Both the position numbers and the translations under genes were made by a program. Positions 9,554 through 19,128 of a DNA stretch of 64,000 nt are shown here, piece after piece (the first letter of the stretch is position 1; each line of letters opens with the position of its first letter). Origin of the DNA: an uncultured bacterium. Its GTDB lineage: Bacteria; CAIJMQ01. Below the pieces are notes generated by a model. That model was not told where the DNA came from. It did not search any database and worked only from the letters and a program-made list of their open reading frames with translations. The DNA is taken from contig CAIJMQ010000121.1 in NCBI GenBank assembly GCA_903821905.1, forward strand, positions 1 to 64,000, given 5' to 3'.

Positions 9554-10602
9554 GTCTGAGATACACCCTTTAAGTCTATTTCGTTACTCCTATGACATGC
9601 AGCAAAATGGGGATGTTCTTTGTTATCCACCTTATTTTCTAAAAGCGGCGGGATATCGCGGCACCTCTGGATTACATATTTACAGCGTGGTGCAAATGGA
9701 CAGCCTCGTATCTCCTTAGAAAGGTCAACAACCTCACCTGAAACGGTTTCTTCAAGCCATTTGCGGTGTGGGTCAATATCAGGAACTGCTGACAGCAATG
9801 CGCTTGTATAGGGATGTCGCGGCTTATTAAAAAGTGCTTCTGTTTGGGCTACTTCTGCCAATTTCCCTGCATACATTACCACTACTCTATTACAGATGTA
9901 TCTGACAACACTCAAATCGTGAGTAATAAAAATATAAGTAAGATTCATTTTTTTCTGCATATCTTCAAGAAGATTAAGAATTTGTGCTTGCACGGATACA
10001 TCCAAAGCAGAAACCGGTTCATCTGCCACTACCAGTGAAGGATTTAAAGCCAATGCACGGGCTATACTTATTCTTTGTCTCTGACCGCCACTAAATGCAT
10101 GCGGATAACGCCGCGTATAACGCGGGTCAAGCCCCACTAAACTCAATAGTTCTTCAACTCTTTTCTCGCACTGTTTTTGATTCCACCCATAAGCTCTCAG
10201 TGGCTCTGCAATCAATTCCATCACAGGCATACGGGGATTAAGAGACGAATATGGGTCCTGGAAAATCATCTGTATATCGCGCCGTACTGATTTTAGTTCT
10301 TTTTTCTCTAATATCGCCATATCAACCCTTTTGCCTTTGACTGTCTTTAAAAAAACATTTCCTCCGGTGGCATCTAAAGCACGCAATATAACTTTTGCAA
10401 CAGTAGTTTTTCCGCATCCGCTTTCACCTACAAGACCAAGAGTTTCTCCCGGATAAACAGAAAAAGTGACATCATTTACTGCCCTAACATATCCTGTTAC
10501 CTTACCTAAAAACCCCTTTTGGAGTGAGAAATACTTCTTCAACTCTTGTACTTCCAAAATAGGTTCAATATTTTTTTTATCTTTATTCTCTAAGTTCTTC
10601 AT
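9538..10602 (-). CDS. oppF: Oligopeptide ABC transporter ATP-binding protein OppF
   Basis: One of two ATPases powering peptide import. It has 354 residues with Walker A GESGCGKTT, signature SGGQRQR and Walker B VVADEPVSALD, then the oligopeptide-transporter C-terminal extension (RHPYTSALLSAVPD) and Cys-containing tail (GCPFAPRCKYVIQRC) that in relatives holds an iron-sulfur cluster. It is the last gene of the opp operon and its start overlaps the end of oppD by 20 bases. Its 3' end overlaps xerD tail to tail. Confidence 0.95.
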   Translation of the reverse strand: MKNLENKDKKNIEPILEVQELKKYFSLQKGFLGKVTGYVRAVNDVTFSVYPGETLGLVGESGCGKTTVAKVILRALDATGGNVFLKTVKGKRVDMAILEKKELKSVRRDIQMIFQDPYSSLNPRMPVMELIAEPLRAYGWNQKQCEKRVEELLSLVGLDPRYTRRYPHAFSGGQRQRISIARALALNPSLVVADEPVSALDVSVQAQILNLLEDMQKKMNLTYIFITHDLSVVRYICNRVVVMYAGKLAEVAQTEALFNKPRHPYTSALLSAVPDIDPHRKWLEETVSGEVVDLSKEIRGCPFAPRCKYVIQRCRDIPPLLENKVDNKEHPHFAACHRSNEIDLKGVSQTHPLG

Positions 10603-11647
10603 CGGAATATTGGAAACAGTTTACATAGTGACCAGAACTTATTTCTGTTCTGCCAGGTATTTTTTCATGACATTTCTTTCCTACCACTTTTTTACAACGA
10701 GGATGAAAAGCACATCCAGAAGGTAAAGTATAAGAGTCAGGAACCGAACCTTCTATAGGATGTATTTTTTCTTTATTCCCGCTTAATCGGGGTATGGACT
10801 CAAACAAAGCTTTAGTATAGGGATGGCAAGGATTGTCAAATATATTCTCTACGGGACCTTCCTCCACTATTCTACCAAGATACATAACATACACATGGTC
10901 AACCATATGCGCAATAACCCCGAGATTATGAGTAATAAGCATAAGAGATAATGAAAACTCTTTCTGCATACTTTTCATCAAACTAAGAACTTGAGCCTGA
11001 ATAGTAACATCAAGTGCAGTAGTTGGCTCATCGGCTATCAATATTCTAGGATTACAGGCGAGTGCCATAGCAATCATTGCCCTCTGCCGCATTCCGCCGC
11101 TAAGTTGAAACGGATAATCATCAACTCTAACTTTAGGGTCAGGAACACCTACAAGGTCAAGTAGTTCTATTGTTCTCTGGCGAGCAGCTATTTTATCCAT
11201 ATGCTGATGAATAATAAGAGCTTCAGAAATCTGATTGCAAATCGTGTAAACTAAACTAAAGGCAGCCATTGGTTCCTGGAATATCATCGCTATTTCTTTC
11301 CCTCTTATACTGCGTATTTCTTTGCCATCCGTGGTAAGCTTGGTTAAATCCTGTATAAGACCATCTTTTCTTTTAAAGTTAATCTCGCCCGTTATGATTT
11401 TTGCCGTGCGTGGTAATATCTGCAATACGGAATAAGCGGTTATCGTTTTACCACAACCACTCTCTCCTAATATACCAATCGACTTACCAGACCAAACTTG
11501 GAAGTTAACTCCATTTACTGCGTTAACCGTACCTTCATCTAAATAAAACTTAACCCTTAAATCTCTCACATCAAGAATAAGGTTTTTTTCTTCTTGTATA
11601 ACTTTGCCAGTATTAGATTCTTGAGACTTCAAAGTTTTAGATAACAT
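10583..11647 (-). CDS. oppD: Oligopeptide ABC transporter ATP-binding protein OppD
   Basis: Partner ATPase of OppF, also 354 residues. It has Walker A GESGCGKT, signature LSGGMRQR and Walker B LIADEPTTALD, followed by the C-terminal extension (CHPYTKALFESIPRL) and CAFHPRCKKVVGKKC. The LSGGMRQR form and gene order identify it as the OppD/DppD type. It follows oppC by 18 bases and overlaps oppF. Confidence 0.95.
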   Translation of the reverse strand: MLSKTLKSQESNTGKVIQEEKNLILDVRDLRVKFYLDEGTVNAVNGVNFQVWSGKSIGILGESGCGKTITAYSVLQILPRTAKIITGEINFKRKDGLIQDLTKLTTDGKEIRSIRGKEIAMIFQEPMAAFSLVYTICNQISEALIIHQHMDKIAARQRTIELLDLVGVPDPKVRVDDYPFQLSGGMRQRAMIAMALACNPRILIADEPTTALDVTIQAQVLSLMKSMQKEFSLSLMLITHNLGVIAHMVDHVYVMYLGRIVEEGPVENIFDNPCHPYTKALFESIPRLSGNKEKIHPIEGSVPDSYTLPSGCAFHPRCKKVVGKKCHEKIPGRTEISSGHYVNCFQYSDEELRE

Positions 11648-11665
11648 AATTTATGTCCTCAATAA

Positions 11666-12799
11666 TTAACCATTTGAATAGGGATCAGCTGCATCCCTTA
11701 ACCCGTCTCCAACAAAATTAAATGCCAACACAATAACAATCACAAATATTCCCGGGAATAGAAGCCATGGTGCCATAGCCACAGCTTGTATATTCTGTGC
11801 ATCCTGAAGCAACACTCCCCAACTCACAATCGGCGGCCTGAGTCCTATCCCCAGGAAACTAAGAGCAGTTTCACCGAGTATCATACCGGGAATAGCTAAT
11901 GTCGCAGAAGTTATGATGTGACTCATAAAAGAAGGCAGCAAATGTCTAAAAATTATTTTTGATTCGCTAGTTCCACATAGCCGCGCAGCAATAACAAAAT
12001 CTTCTTCTCTTAAAGATAGAAATTTTCCTCTTACCACCCGTGCCAATCCTGTCCATCCCAAGACAGACATAATAAGAGTTATTCCAAAGTATACGCCTAA
12101 AGCAGACCAAGTAGCTGGAAGTGCAGCTGCAAGCGCCATCCACAATGGAATACCCGGGATAGACATGAGAGTCTCAATAATACGCTGGATAACATTATCA
12201 ATTAGACCTCCATAATATCCTGCAATTCCACCAAGAATTATGCCCAATATGAAACTCAATGCAACACCTATAAATCCTATAGATAGAGAAATCCTTGATC
12301 CATAAATCACGCGACTTAATAAGTCACGACCCAATCTGTCGGTTCCCAGCAAATGTATGTTACCTCTTTCTGCAACACCAAAAAGATGTATATCCATCTC
12401 CCAAATACCCCAAAATTTATATCTAGAACCATGCACAAAAAAATGGATGGGACATATGGCAGAATAATCCGCAACAGTTTTCCCTTCCCATGTTTTCGTA
12501 TCAAAAATTTGTCTGGTTTTGTATACAAAAGGACGCAGGTGAAAATTCCCTTGTTTATCAATAAAATGGACTCTTTGAAGCGGTGCTTGAACATAGTCCA
12601 CATCTCTAAAAAATGGTTCATACGGAGCAACAAATTCGCAGAATATCGCAACAAGATAAAAAATAATCAGAACAACCATTGAAACAACAGCTAATTTATG
12701 GCGTCTGAATCTCCACCACATCAAACGCCATTGTGAAGCTACAAATAGTTTTTCTTCTTTAGAAGTTTTCTTAATGTCTATTTTATTTTTATTATTCAT
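11666..12799 (-). CDS. oppC: Oligopeptide ABC transporter permease OppC, with long periplasmic insert
   Basis: Inner-membrane permease with the OppC_N region and the BPD_transp_1 domain. The EAA loop is near LREEDFVIAARLCGTSES. The 377-residue length exceeds the usual 280-310 because about 80 residues (roughly 70-150) are inserted between the first membrane helix and the conserved LGTDRLGRDLLSR segment. That stretch should face the periplasm and may contact the large binding protein. Its start overlaps oppB by 8 bases. Similar long OppC proteins occur with large 600+ residue binding proteins, as here. Confidence 0.94.
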   Translation of the reverse strand: MNNKNKIDIKKTSKEEKLFVASQWRLMWWRFRRHKLAVVSMVVLIIFYLVAIFCEFVAPYEPFFRDVDYVQAPLQRVHFIDKQGNFHLRPFVYKTRQIFDTKTWEGKTVADYSAICPIHFFVHGSRYKFWGIWEMDIHLFGVAERGNIHLLGTDRLGRDLLSRVIYGSRISLSIGFIGVALSFILGIILGGIAGYYGGLIDNVIQRIIETLMSIPGIPLWMALAAALPATWSALGVYFGITLIMSVLGWTGLARVVRGKFLSLREEDFVIAARLCGTSESKIIFRHLLPSFMSHIITSATLAIPGMILGETALSFLGIGLRPPIVSWGVLLQDAQNIQAVAMAPWLLFPGIFVIVIVLAFNFVGDGLRDAADPYSNG

Positions 12800-13778
12800 A
12801 TCTGATACGCGGGTCGGAAATCACAAGTAAAATGTCCGACAAAAGTGTCCCAATCACAGTCAAAGTACTTATTATCAATATAAAACTCGCAGCAAGGAAC
12901 ATATCTTGGTTTAAAAGGGACTCTAAAAGCAAAGGGCCAACAGTCGGAAGTGATAATACGATTCCCACGATAGCTTCTCCGGAAAATAAGTAAGGTAGCG
13001 TCCACCCTACTGTACTGATAAATGGGTTTATAGCTATACGAACCGGGTATTTAAGAAGCAATTTTATAGGCCCTACTCCCTTGGCACGGGCAGTCCTCAC
13101 ATATGGTTTTTCAAGCTCGTCTATCAAATTGGCACGTAGAATACGAATTGAACCGGCTACACCACCGGTGCCTATCACAACAACCGGAATCCAAGCGTGT
13201 TTCAAAAGGTCTACAAACTTCCCCCAACTCCAAACAGCAACGGAATATTCTGGAGAAAACAATCCTCCGACACTGACTCCAAACCATTCAAAAGCCACGT
13301 ACATCAAAACAAGGGCAAACATAAAAGCAGGCGTAGCAAGCCCGATGAAACCTAAAAAAGTAAACGTATAATCGCCGACAGTATAACGTTTCACTGCCGA
13401 GTAAATACCGATAGGAATTGAAACTACCCATGTAAAAATCATTGATAAAAAAGTAAGTATAAATGTATATCCTATTCTTTCCCATATAAGCTGATTCACC
13501 GGTAAATCATCGTGTGAAAAAGACCGTCCCATATCTCCATGAATAAATCCTGTTATCCATCTTAAATATTGAATATACAATGGCTTATCTAAACCATACT
13601 GCGCCCGTAAAGTCTCAATACGTTCCATACTTATCTCTTGACCTTCCAATTGTAATTGCTGCAATCTGGATGTTAAAGCATCACCCGGAGGTAATTGAAT
13701 AAGGATAAAGGTAATAATTGATATGACAATCAGAGTGATTATCATTGTGAGTATTCGCCGAATAAGATAATTGGTCAT
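12792..13778 (-). CDS. oppB: Oligopeptide ABC transporter permease OppB
   Basis: A 328-residue permease that pairs with OppC to form the channel. The N-terminus (MTNYLIRRILTMIITL, one membrane helix) and the six-helix BPD_transp_1 domain are typical. The EAA loop reads PYVRTARAKGVGPIKLLLKY and the C-terminus DPRIRYE. It is separated from oppA by 37 bases, so cotranscription from the oppA promoter is likely. Confidence 0.95.
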   Translation of the reverse strand: MTNYLIRRILTMIITLIVISIITFILIQLPPGDALTSRLQQLQLEGQEISMERIETLRAQYGLDKPLYIQYLRWITGFIHGDMGRSFSHDDLPVNQLIWERIGYTFILTFLSMIFTWVVSIPIGIYSAVKRYTVGDYTFTFLGFIGLATPAFMFALVLMYVAFEWFGVSVGGLFSPEYSVAVWSWGKFVDLLKHAWIPVVVIGTGGVAGSIRILRANLIDELEKPYVRTARAKGVGPIKLLLKYPVRIAINPFISTVGWTLPYLFSGEAIVGIVLSLPTVGPLLLESLLNQDMFLAASFILIISTLTVIGTLLSDILLVISDPRIRYE

Positions 13779-13815
13779 AGTAATTTCACTTCATTGAATT
13801 AATTGTAATTACTTT

Positions 13816-15822
13816 TTATTTTTCCAAATACCACGTTTCCGGATAATACGGCAAACTCCATCTGCAATCCCATCCCCAATAACCGCTTTTGGGCACATTA
13901 TGTAACTTATTACTTACAATTAGAGGATGAGGAGCAATTCCAACCGTTCCTATTGTCCAAACATTCTCTGCATTTGAACGCAGTATTTTTTTCCCTAATT
14001 CTATGCGTTTTTGCTCATCAAAAGTTGTAATCATCTCCATCCACCAACTATACAGTTCTTTAATCACGGGGGGCGGTTCTTCACCTTTATCCCCATTGGT
14101 TAAAAACCACCTTGTCCAACTACTCCACATGCCCGTCTCCCAGTTTAGATTCATTGGTACAAACCAGTAAGGTTGAGAGGGAAAAAGTATGTCTGTGCAC
14201 CGGTCAGCATGCCATAGCGTCATATTCATAAGAGAACCTGTAGCTCTACTATTTACAATATTATATTGTTGAGCTCCGGAAATTTCTCTTAAAGCTATAT
14301 CAATACCTATATTCTTCCAATACTCAACAACGAGTTCCATAGTCAAACCTTTAGGTGTCTCCATGGGAGTCCATTCAAGTGTAATATCAAGCGGTTTACC
14401 ATTTGGACGTTCCCTCATATCGTCCCCATTTCTATCAATTACTCCCATCTCATCCAAAAGTTCAGAAGCCCTCTTGGGATCATATTCAGCATAGGCTTTA
14501 GCAAAATCCTCTTCATAGAACTCACTGGTAGGGAGAACTGTTGTCTGCCTAGGAATTCCGTGACCGTAATAAATAATCTGGTTAATCTCTTCTCTATTAA
14601 TTGCGAGTGATAACGCCCTGCGGAATCGTGAGTCCCAAAACATTTCACGCAGTTCTTTATCGGGAGAATTAAAGTTGAATTGTATAGCAACATCTGTTCC
14701 CATAACACTACGCCACATATAAGTTTTATAGTTTCCTTTCTTTTCATGTAATTTAAATAGAGGAATATCCGATATTTGAGTTTGTTGTCCTGCAAAAGTA
14801 GCCTGACCTGTAGCCGCTTTTGCAGTCATCATGTCCTCGTTTTGCACAAAATGTATTTCTATCCTGTCAATGTAAGGAAGTTGATTACCTGCAGGGTCAA
14901 TCTTAGGATAATAAGGATTGCGTTCTGCTATTAGAAGGGTTGGCGTCTTTTTTACTACGATAAATGGCTGCATGGATGGACATTTAACTTCCGGCTCATC
15001 AAGTTTAGCCATAAAATTATAATATTGAGTCCACTCATAAAAACCACGTTTTTTTACTTCTTTCATTAGCTCTTCTCTAGGAACAAAATCAGGATGATAA
15101 TTTTTCAAGTGATGAAAGGGCGGCGAAAACCCATCGGTAGAATTTTGTTGTGCCAGAAAATTAATGATATAAGGGTTAGGAACTGCTGAATGCAAAGCAA
15201 CCGTATAATCGTCTATTTTTTCGAACTTCATTAGTTCTCCACCCATCTTCCAATTCCTGGAAATTGTTACTGTCTGCTCTTTATTTTGCAATACATGGTC
15301 ATAATAGAACATAATGTCATCTGCCGTATATGGATAACCATCCGACCATTTCATCCCTTCCCTCAAATGTAGAATCAACGTCTTACCATCGTCTTTAAAT
15401 TCCCACCCTTTGGCAAGGTTTGCCTGTATGCCTTTGACTTCCGGGTCCATAATAAGCAGCATCCCTGGAGGATTCAATAGTCCACCTTCTCCAAATCCGC
15501 CAGTTGAGAAAACAACAGCTGTACCACCATATTGTCCTATTCTTTCACACGGTTCTACTACGATAGGGTCTTTAGGAAGTCTCTTTTCTACAGGTGGCAG
15601 TTTTCCGCTTTTAACTGCTTCATCCAACATTGGAGATTGATGAAACTTTGTAATACCAAGTTCGGAGGCGGTTTTTGGGTCATGGAACCAGCTTTCAGGC
15701 CAAGTATCTTTAGGTATAACTTGCCCTTGTACAAATTGAGAGGTAAAAAGAAAAGCAAATATTGCAAAAAATGTTGTTATCTTGGCCCGACTATTAATAA
15801 TAGACCTGTATATTGAATACAT
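13816..15822 (-). CDS. oppA: Large periplasmic peptide-binding protein (SBP family 5), OppA-type
   Basis: A 668-residue extracytoplasmic solute-binding protein. A signal peptide ends near residue 33 (FVQG-QVIPKD); no lipobox Cys is present, so the mature protein is probably soluble in the periplasm. The SBP_bac_5 domain includes LAKGWEFKDDGKTLILHLRE, GMKWSDGYPYTADDIMFYYD and RRALSLAINREEIN. It is longer than classical OppA (about 540), a form seen with long OppC permeases. The N-terminal PPVEKRLPKDPIVVEP and IGQYGGTAVV segment is characteristic of this large subclass. Exact substrate, peptide or sugar oligomer, cannot be told from sequence. Confidence 0.92.
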   Translation of the reverse strand: MYSIYRSIINSRAKITTFFAIFAFLFTSQFVQGQVIPKDTWPESWFHDPKTASELGITKFHQSPMLDEAVKSGKLPPVEKRLPKDPIVVEPCERIGQYGGTAVVFSTGGFGEGGLLNPPGMLLIMDPEVKGIQANLAKGWEFKDDGKTLILHLREGMKWSDGYPYTADDIMFYYDHVLQNKEQTVTISRNWKMGGELMKFEKIDDYTVALHSAVPNPYIINFLAQQNSTDGFSPPFHHLKNYHPDFVPREELMKEVKKRGFYEWTQYYNFMAKLDEPEVKCPSMQPFIVVKKTPTLLIAERNPYYPKIDPAGNQLPYIDRIEIHFVQNEDMMTAKAATGQATFAGQQTQISDIPLFKLHEKKGNYKTYMWRSVMGTDVAIQFNFNSPDKELREMFWDSRFRRALSLAINREEINQIIYYGHGIPRQTTVLPTSEFYEEDFAKAYAEYDPKRASELLDEMGVIDRNGDDMRERPNGKPLDITLEWTPMETPKGLTMELVVEYWKNIGIDIALREISGAQQYNIVNSRATGSLMNMTLWHADRCTDILFPSQPYWFVPMNLNWETGMWSSWTRWFLTNGDKGEEPPPVIKELYSWWMEMITTFDEQKRIELGKKILRSNAENVWTIGTVGIAPHPLIVSNKLHNVPKSGYWGWDCRWSLPYYPETWYLEK

Positions 15823-15839
15823 ATAATAATTTAACCTGG

Positions 15840-15868
15840 ATTATATTCACTCTTCAACGATTAATCAA
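15840..15868 (-). promoter_or_regulatory. sigma70-type promoter of the opp operon
   Basis: Minus-strand TTGATT (15868-15863), 17-base spacer, TATAAT (15845-15840). The -10 lies 17 bases before the oppA ATG, so the leader would be only about 11 bases. A consensus -10 at perfect spacing makes this convincing. Confidence 0.6.
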
Positions 15869-15881
15869 TAGCGCGGAGAAG

Positions 15882-15909
15882 TTGCATTCCAAACGAATTT
15901 ATGTATAAT
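15882..15909 (+). promoter_or_regulatory. sigma70-type promoter of the ileS operon
   Basis: TTGCAT (15882-15887), 16-base spacer, TATAAT (15904-15909). The predicted start is near 15916, giving a 32-base leader before ileS. It is too short for a T-box and none is seen. It is back-to-back with the opp promoter with only 13 bases between the two -35 boxes. Confidence 0.6.
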
Positions 15910-15947
15910 ACGCAGTTACATTAAACGGTTTACAATCGTTATAAGCT

Positions 15948-18719
15948 ATGGTTAAAACAATAAATAAAGAAGATTATTCCCATACCTTAAATCTGCCTAA
16001 AACCAGATTTGATATGAAAGCCAATTTACCTCAAAAAGAACCCCTCACCCAGAAATTCTGGGAGGAAAATGACATATATCATAAGATGCTTGAAAAAGGT
16101 AAAAAGAAATATATTCTTCATGATGGTCCACCTTATGCTAACGGAGACATACACTTGGGACACGTTATAAATAAAGTTTTGAAAGATATTGTAATCAAAT
16201 ATAAATCCTTAGAAGGTTATTCTACTCCTTTTACGCCGGGTTGGGATTGTCACGGATTGCCCATAGAACTGCAACTATTCAAGAAACTAAATATCAAGAG
16301 AAAAGAAGAGATTGATGTCTTAGAGTTTCGAAAAAAAGCAAGAGAATATGCTCAAGGTTATGTGGAAATACAAAAAAACCAGCTTAAGAGATTAGGTGTA
16401 ATGGGAGAATGGGATAGCCCATATGTCACAATGGATTATTACTATCAAAGCAAAATCATTGATGTATTCAAGGAACTTTCAGAGAAAGGCTATATTTATT
16501 TAGATAAAAAACCTATTTACTGGTGTGTTTCCTGTGAGACTGCTTTAGCTGAAGCAGAAGTAGAATATTTCCCCCACACATCAGACTCTATCTGGGTAAA
16601 ATTTCCTCTATTATCTTTAAAAGATACGTTTGTTATTGTTTGGACAACTACACCCTGGACTATTCCAGCCAATTTGGCAGTAGCTTTACACCCGGATTAC
16701 GATTATGCATTGGTCCAGATTCAGAAAAAAGAAAAATGGATTATTGCAAAGGATTTAGTTGCTACTGTAATGGGACAATTAGGAATTAAAGATTATGAGA
16801 TTAAGAAAATAAATAAGGGGAAAGAATTGGAAGGGTTGGAATACAACCACCCTATCTTGGACAAGAAAGGCAAAATAGTAAACGCCAATTATATAAGTTT
16901 GGAAGAAGGAACCGGATGCGTTCATATAGCACCTGGTCACGGACAAGAGGATTACCTTACAGGAATAAAATATAAGTTGCCTGTTTTTTCCCCTGTAGAC
17001 GAAAAAGGTATTTTTACCGATGAAGTTCCAGAATTCCACGGAAGACACGTTTTTCAGGCAAACTCTTACATTGTGGAGTTATTACTTAAAGAAGGGGTAC
17101 TTTTAAAAAGCGATAAGATAGAACATTCTTATCCGCACTGCTGGCGATGTAAAAAACCTGTAATATTCAGAGCATGCAAACAATGGTTTATCGGTGTAAA
17201 TATTAAAAACTTAAGAGAACGTGTTTTAAAAAGTGTGAAACAAGTTCAGTGGGCTCCTGAAATTTCCATAAATAGAATGGAAGGCATGCTTAAAGTTCGT
17301 CCCGACTGGTGCCTTTCGCGTCAAAGATTATGGGGAGTTGGAATACCTGCTGTTTATTGCGAAAAATGCGGCAAAGAAATACTTGATAGCCGTATAATGA
17401 AAAACGTAAGCGATATAATCAAAAAAGAAGGAGCAGATGCTTGGTTCAAGTACGAAGTTGAGAAATTCCTACCAAAAGATTTTTCGTGCCCAAAATGCAA
17501 AAATAAACAGGGATTCAGGAAAGAGAAAGATATACTCGACGTATGGTTTGATTCCGGCATTTCACATGTTGCGGTTCTTAAAGATTCCGATGATTTGAGC
17601 TGGCCTGCCGACATGTACCTTGAAGGGAGCGACCAGCACAGGGGATGGTTCCAAACATCACTCCTGACCTCTGTCGCTTTATATGACGAACCTCCATATA
17701 AAGCAGTCCTTACTCACGGTTTTGTAGTAGATAGTGAAGGTAAAAAGATGTCAAAATCCGTGGGGAATGTTACTAACCCGCAGGTTATAGTTAACAGTCA
17801 CGGTGCAGATATTTTGAGATTATGGGCTATATCTTCTGACTGGGAAACCGATATAAGGATTGGAGATGAGACATTAAAAAGATGCGTTGAAGCTTACAGA
17901 AAAATGCGGAACACCGCAAGATTTATGCTGGGTAATCTATACGATTTCAAATATCCGGAGAATGCACTACCCCAATCAAAATGGTTAGAGATTGATAAAT
18001 GGGCATATAACCGCTGCCTTATGCTTCTTGAAGATGTAAGGCAATCATACCAAAAGTTTCAATTCATCAAGGCATATCAGACAATCTATCAGTTTTCAAA
18101 TATAGATATGAGCTCCACCTATTTAGACATACTTAAGGACAGGTTATACATTTTACCATCGGATTCAGATGAGAGACGTTCAGCTCAAACCGTTTTATAT
18201 TTTATTCTTAGAACTTTAACCCAACTTACTGCTCCATTTATGTCTTTCACGGCAGAAGAAATATGGCAAAGTTTTAATTTTAAAGAAAAATCCGTATTCT
18301 TAACAGATTTACCCAAAAGACAAGAAATTGACCAAAAACTGGATAGTAAATGGGAAAAAATATTAAGCTTGAGAGAAGCCGTTCAGAAACACCTTGAAGA
18401 GACACGTCAGAAAGAGTTGATCGGTAGTTCTTCAGAAGCAGAGGTCATCCTATATGTAAAAGACTCCTATATTAAATCGCTTGATATTTCTAAAGAAGAT
18501 TTGGCAACTATCTTTATAGTATCAAATGTAGGAATAGAAGATTTCAATAAAGTTAGTGAAGAAATCCAGGAAACAATTGAAGGAGTGAAAATTAAAATCA
18601 GAAAAGCAAAAGGTGAAAAGTGCGCCAGATGTTGGAAGTGGAGTGAAGGAGTAGATAAAACAAAAGAATTCCCTAAACTTTGTTCGAGATGTGTTAAAAT
18701 AGTGTCCACTTTAAGGTAA
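15948..18719 (+). CDS. ileS: Isoleucine--tRNA ligase
   Basis: Charges tRNA-Ile. The 923-residue bacterial-type enzyme has the HIGH motif as HLGH at residues 69-72 (PPYANGDIHLGH) and KMSKS at 600-604. The CP1 editing domain holds WTTTPWTIPANLAV. A zinc-ribbon-like pair (CEKCGKE and CPKCKNKQ) sits in the catalytic body, and the C-terminal zinc finger CARCWKWS...CSRC is kept, so it is the type with a complete tRNA-binding tail. The start is supported by the typical TLNLPKTRFDMKANLPQKEP opening, although no strong Shine-Dalgarno precedes it. It leads a plus-strand operon with the DksA-like gene, lspA and lgt. Confidence 0.98.
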   Translation: MVKTINKEDYSHTLNLPKTRFDMKANLPQKEPLTQKFWEENDIYHKMLEKGKKKYILHDGPPYANGDIHLGHVINKVLKDIVIKYKSLEGYSTPFTPGWDCHGLPIELQLFKKLNIKRKEEIDVLEFRKKAREYAQGYVEIQKNQLKRLGVMGEWDSPYVTMDYYYQSKIIDVFKELSEKGYIYLDKKPIYWCVSCETALAEAEVEYFPHTSDSIWVKFPLLSLKDTFVIVWTTTPWTIPANLAVALHPDYDYALVQIQKKEKWIIAKDLVATVMGQLGIKDYEIKKINKGKELEGLEYNHPILDKKGKIVNANYISLEEGTGCVHIAPGHGQEDYLTGIKYKLPVFSPVDEKGIFTDEVPEFHGRHVFQANSYIVELLLKEGVLLKSDKIEHSYPHCWRCKKPVIFRACKQWFIGVNIKNLRERVLKSVKQVQWAPEISINRMEGMLKVRPDWCLSRQRLWGVGIPAVYCEKCGKEILDSRIMKNVSDIIKKEGADAWFKYEVEKFLPKDFSCPKCKNKQGFRKEKDILDVWFDSGISHVAVLKDSDDLSWPADMYLEGSDQHRGWFQTSLLTSVALYDEPPYKAVLTHGFVVDSEGKKMSKSVGNVTNPQVIVNSHGADILRLWAISSDWETDIRIGDETLKRCVEAYRKMRNTARFMLGNLYDFKYPENALPQSKWLEIDKWAYNRCLMLLEDVRQSYQKFQFIKAYQTIYQFSNIDMSSTYLDILKDRLYILPSDSDERRSAQTVLYFILRTLTQLTAPFMSFTAEEIWQSFNFKEKSVFLTDLPKRQEIDQKLDSKWEKILSLREAVQKHLEETRQKELIGSSSEAEVILYVKDSYIKSLDISKEDLATIFIVSNVGIEDFNKVSEEIQETIEGVKIKIRKAKGEKCARCWKWSEGVDKTKEFPKLCSRCVKIVSTLR

Positions 18720-18756
18720 TTACACAATTAAATATAAATAACGGAGGTTAAGACAC

Positions 18757-19128
18757 GTGAAAGCAAAGGAATTGAAGATATTTAAAGCAATACTTACAAA
18801 AGAAAGAGACAAAACATCTAAAGGATTAGATGAAAAAGAAAAAAATAGCATCGGAAAATCTCTTAAAGATTCATCCGGTGAAGTTTCTTCATATAAAGTT
18901 CATATGGCAGACCTTGCTTCAGACAATGCCGAAGAAGATACTTCTCTTGACCTTTTATCTTCAGAGGAAAAACTTCTTAAACAGATACAAAAAGGATTAA
19001 AAAGAATAGAGGAAAAAGCTTATGGAAAGTGCACCAAATGCGGTCAAGATATCAGTATGAAAAGATTAAAAGCTATCCCCTATGCAGAATTATGTCACAT
19101 ATGTCAAGAGAAAGAGGAGCAAGGATAA
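18757..19128 (+). CDS. DksA/TraR-type zinc-finger protein
   Basis: A 123-residue protein with a predicted coiled-coil N-terminus and a C4 zinc finger (Cys92, Cys95, Cys113, Cys116; YGKCTKCGQDIS and LCHICQEKEE). DksA-family proteins enter the RNA polymerase secondary channel and modulate initiation. The coiled-coil tip here (ADLASDNAEED) has an Asp and Ala resembling the DxxDxA tip of DksA, but spacing is not identical, so full DksA activity is uncertain. The start is GTG at 18757, set by a strong GGAGG at 18743-18747. Location between ileS and lspA is common for this family in several phyla. Confidence 0.9.
   Translation: MKAKELKIFKAILTKERDKTSKGLDEKEKNSIGKSLKDSSGEVSSYKVHMADLASDNAEEDTSLDLLSSEEKLLKQIQKGLKRIEEKAYGKCTKCGQDISMKRLKAIPYAELCHICQEKEEQG

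Noticed and set aside
15910-15947. T-box or other riboswitch before ileS
   Set aside because: Only about 32 leader bases follow the promoter and no T-box sequence or stem is seen.
19029-19100. Longer N-terminus for lspA
   Set aside because: The extra residues are hydrophilic, read from within the DksA-like gene, and absent from the family.
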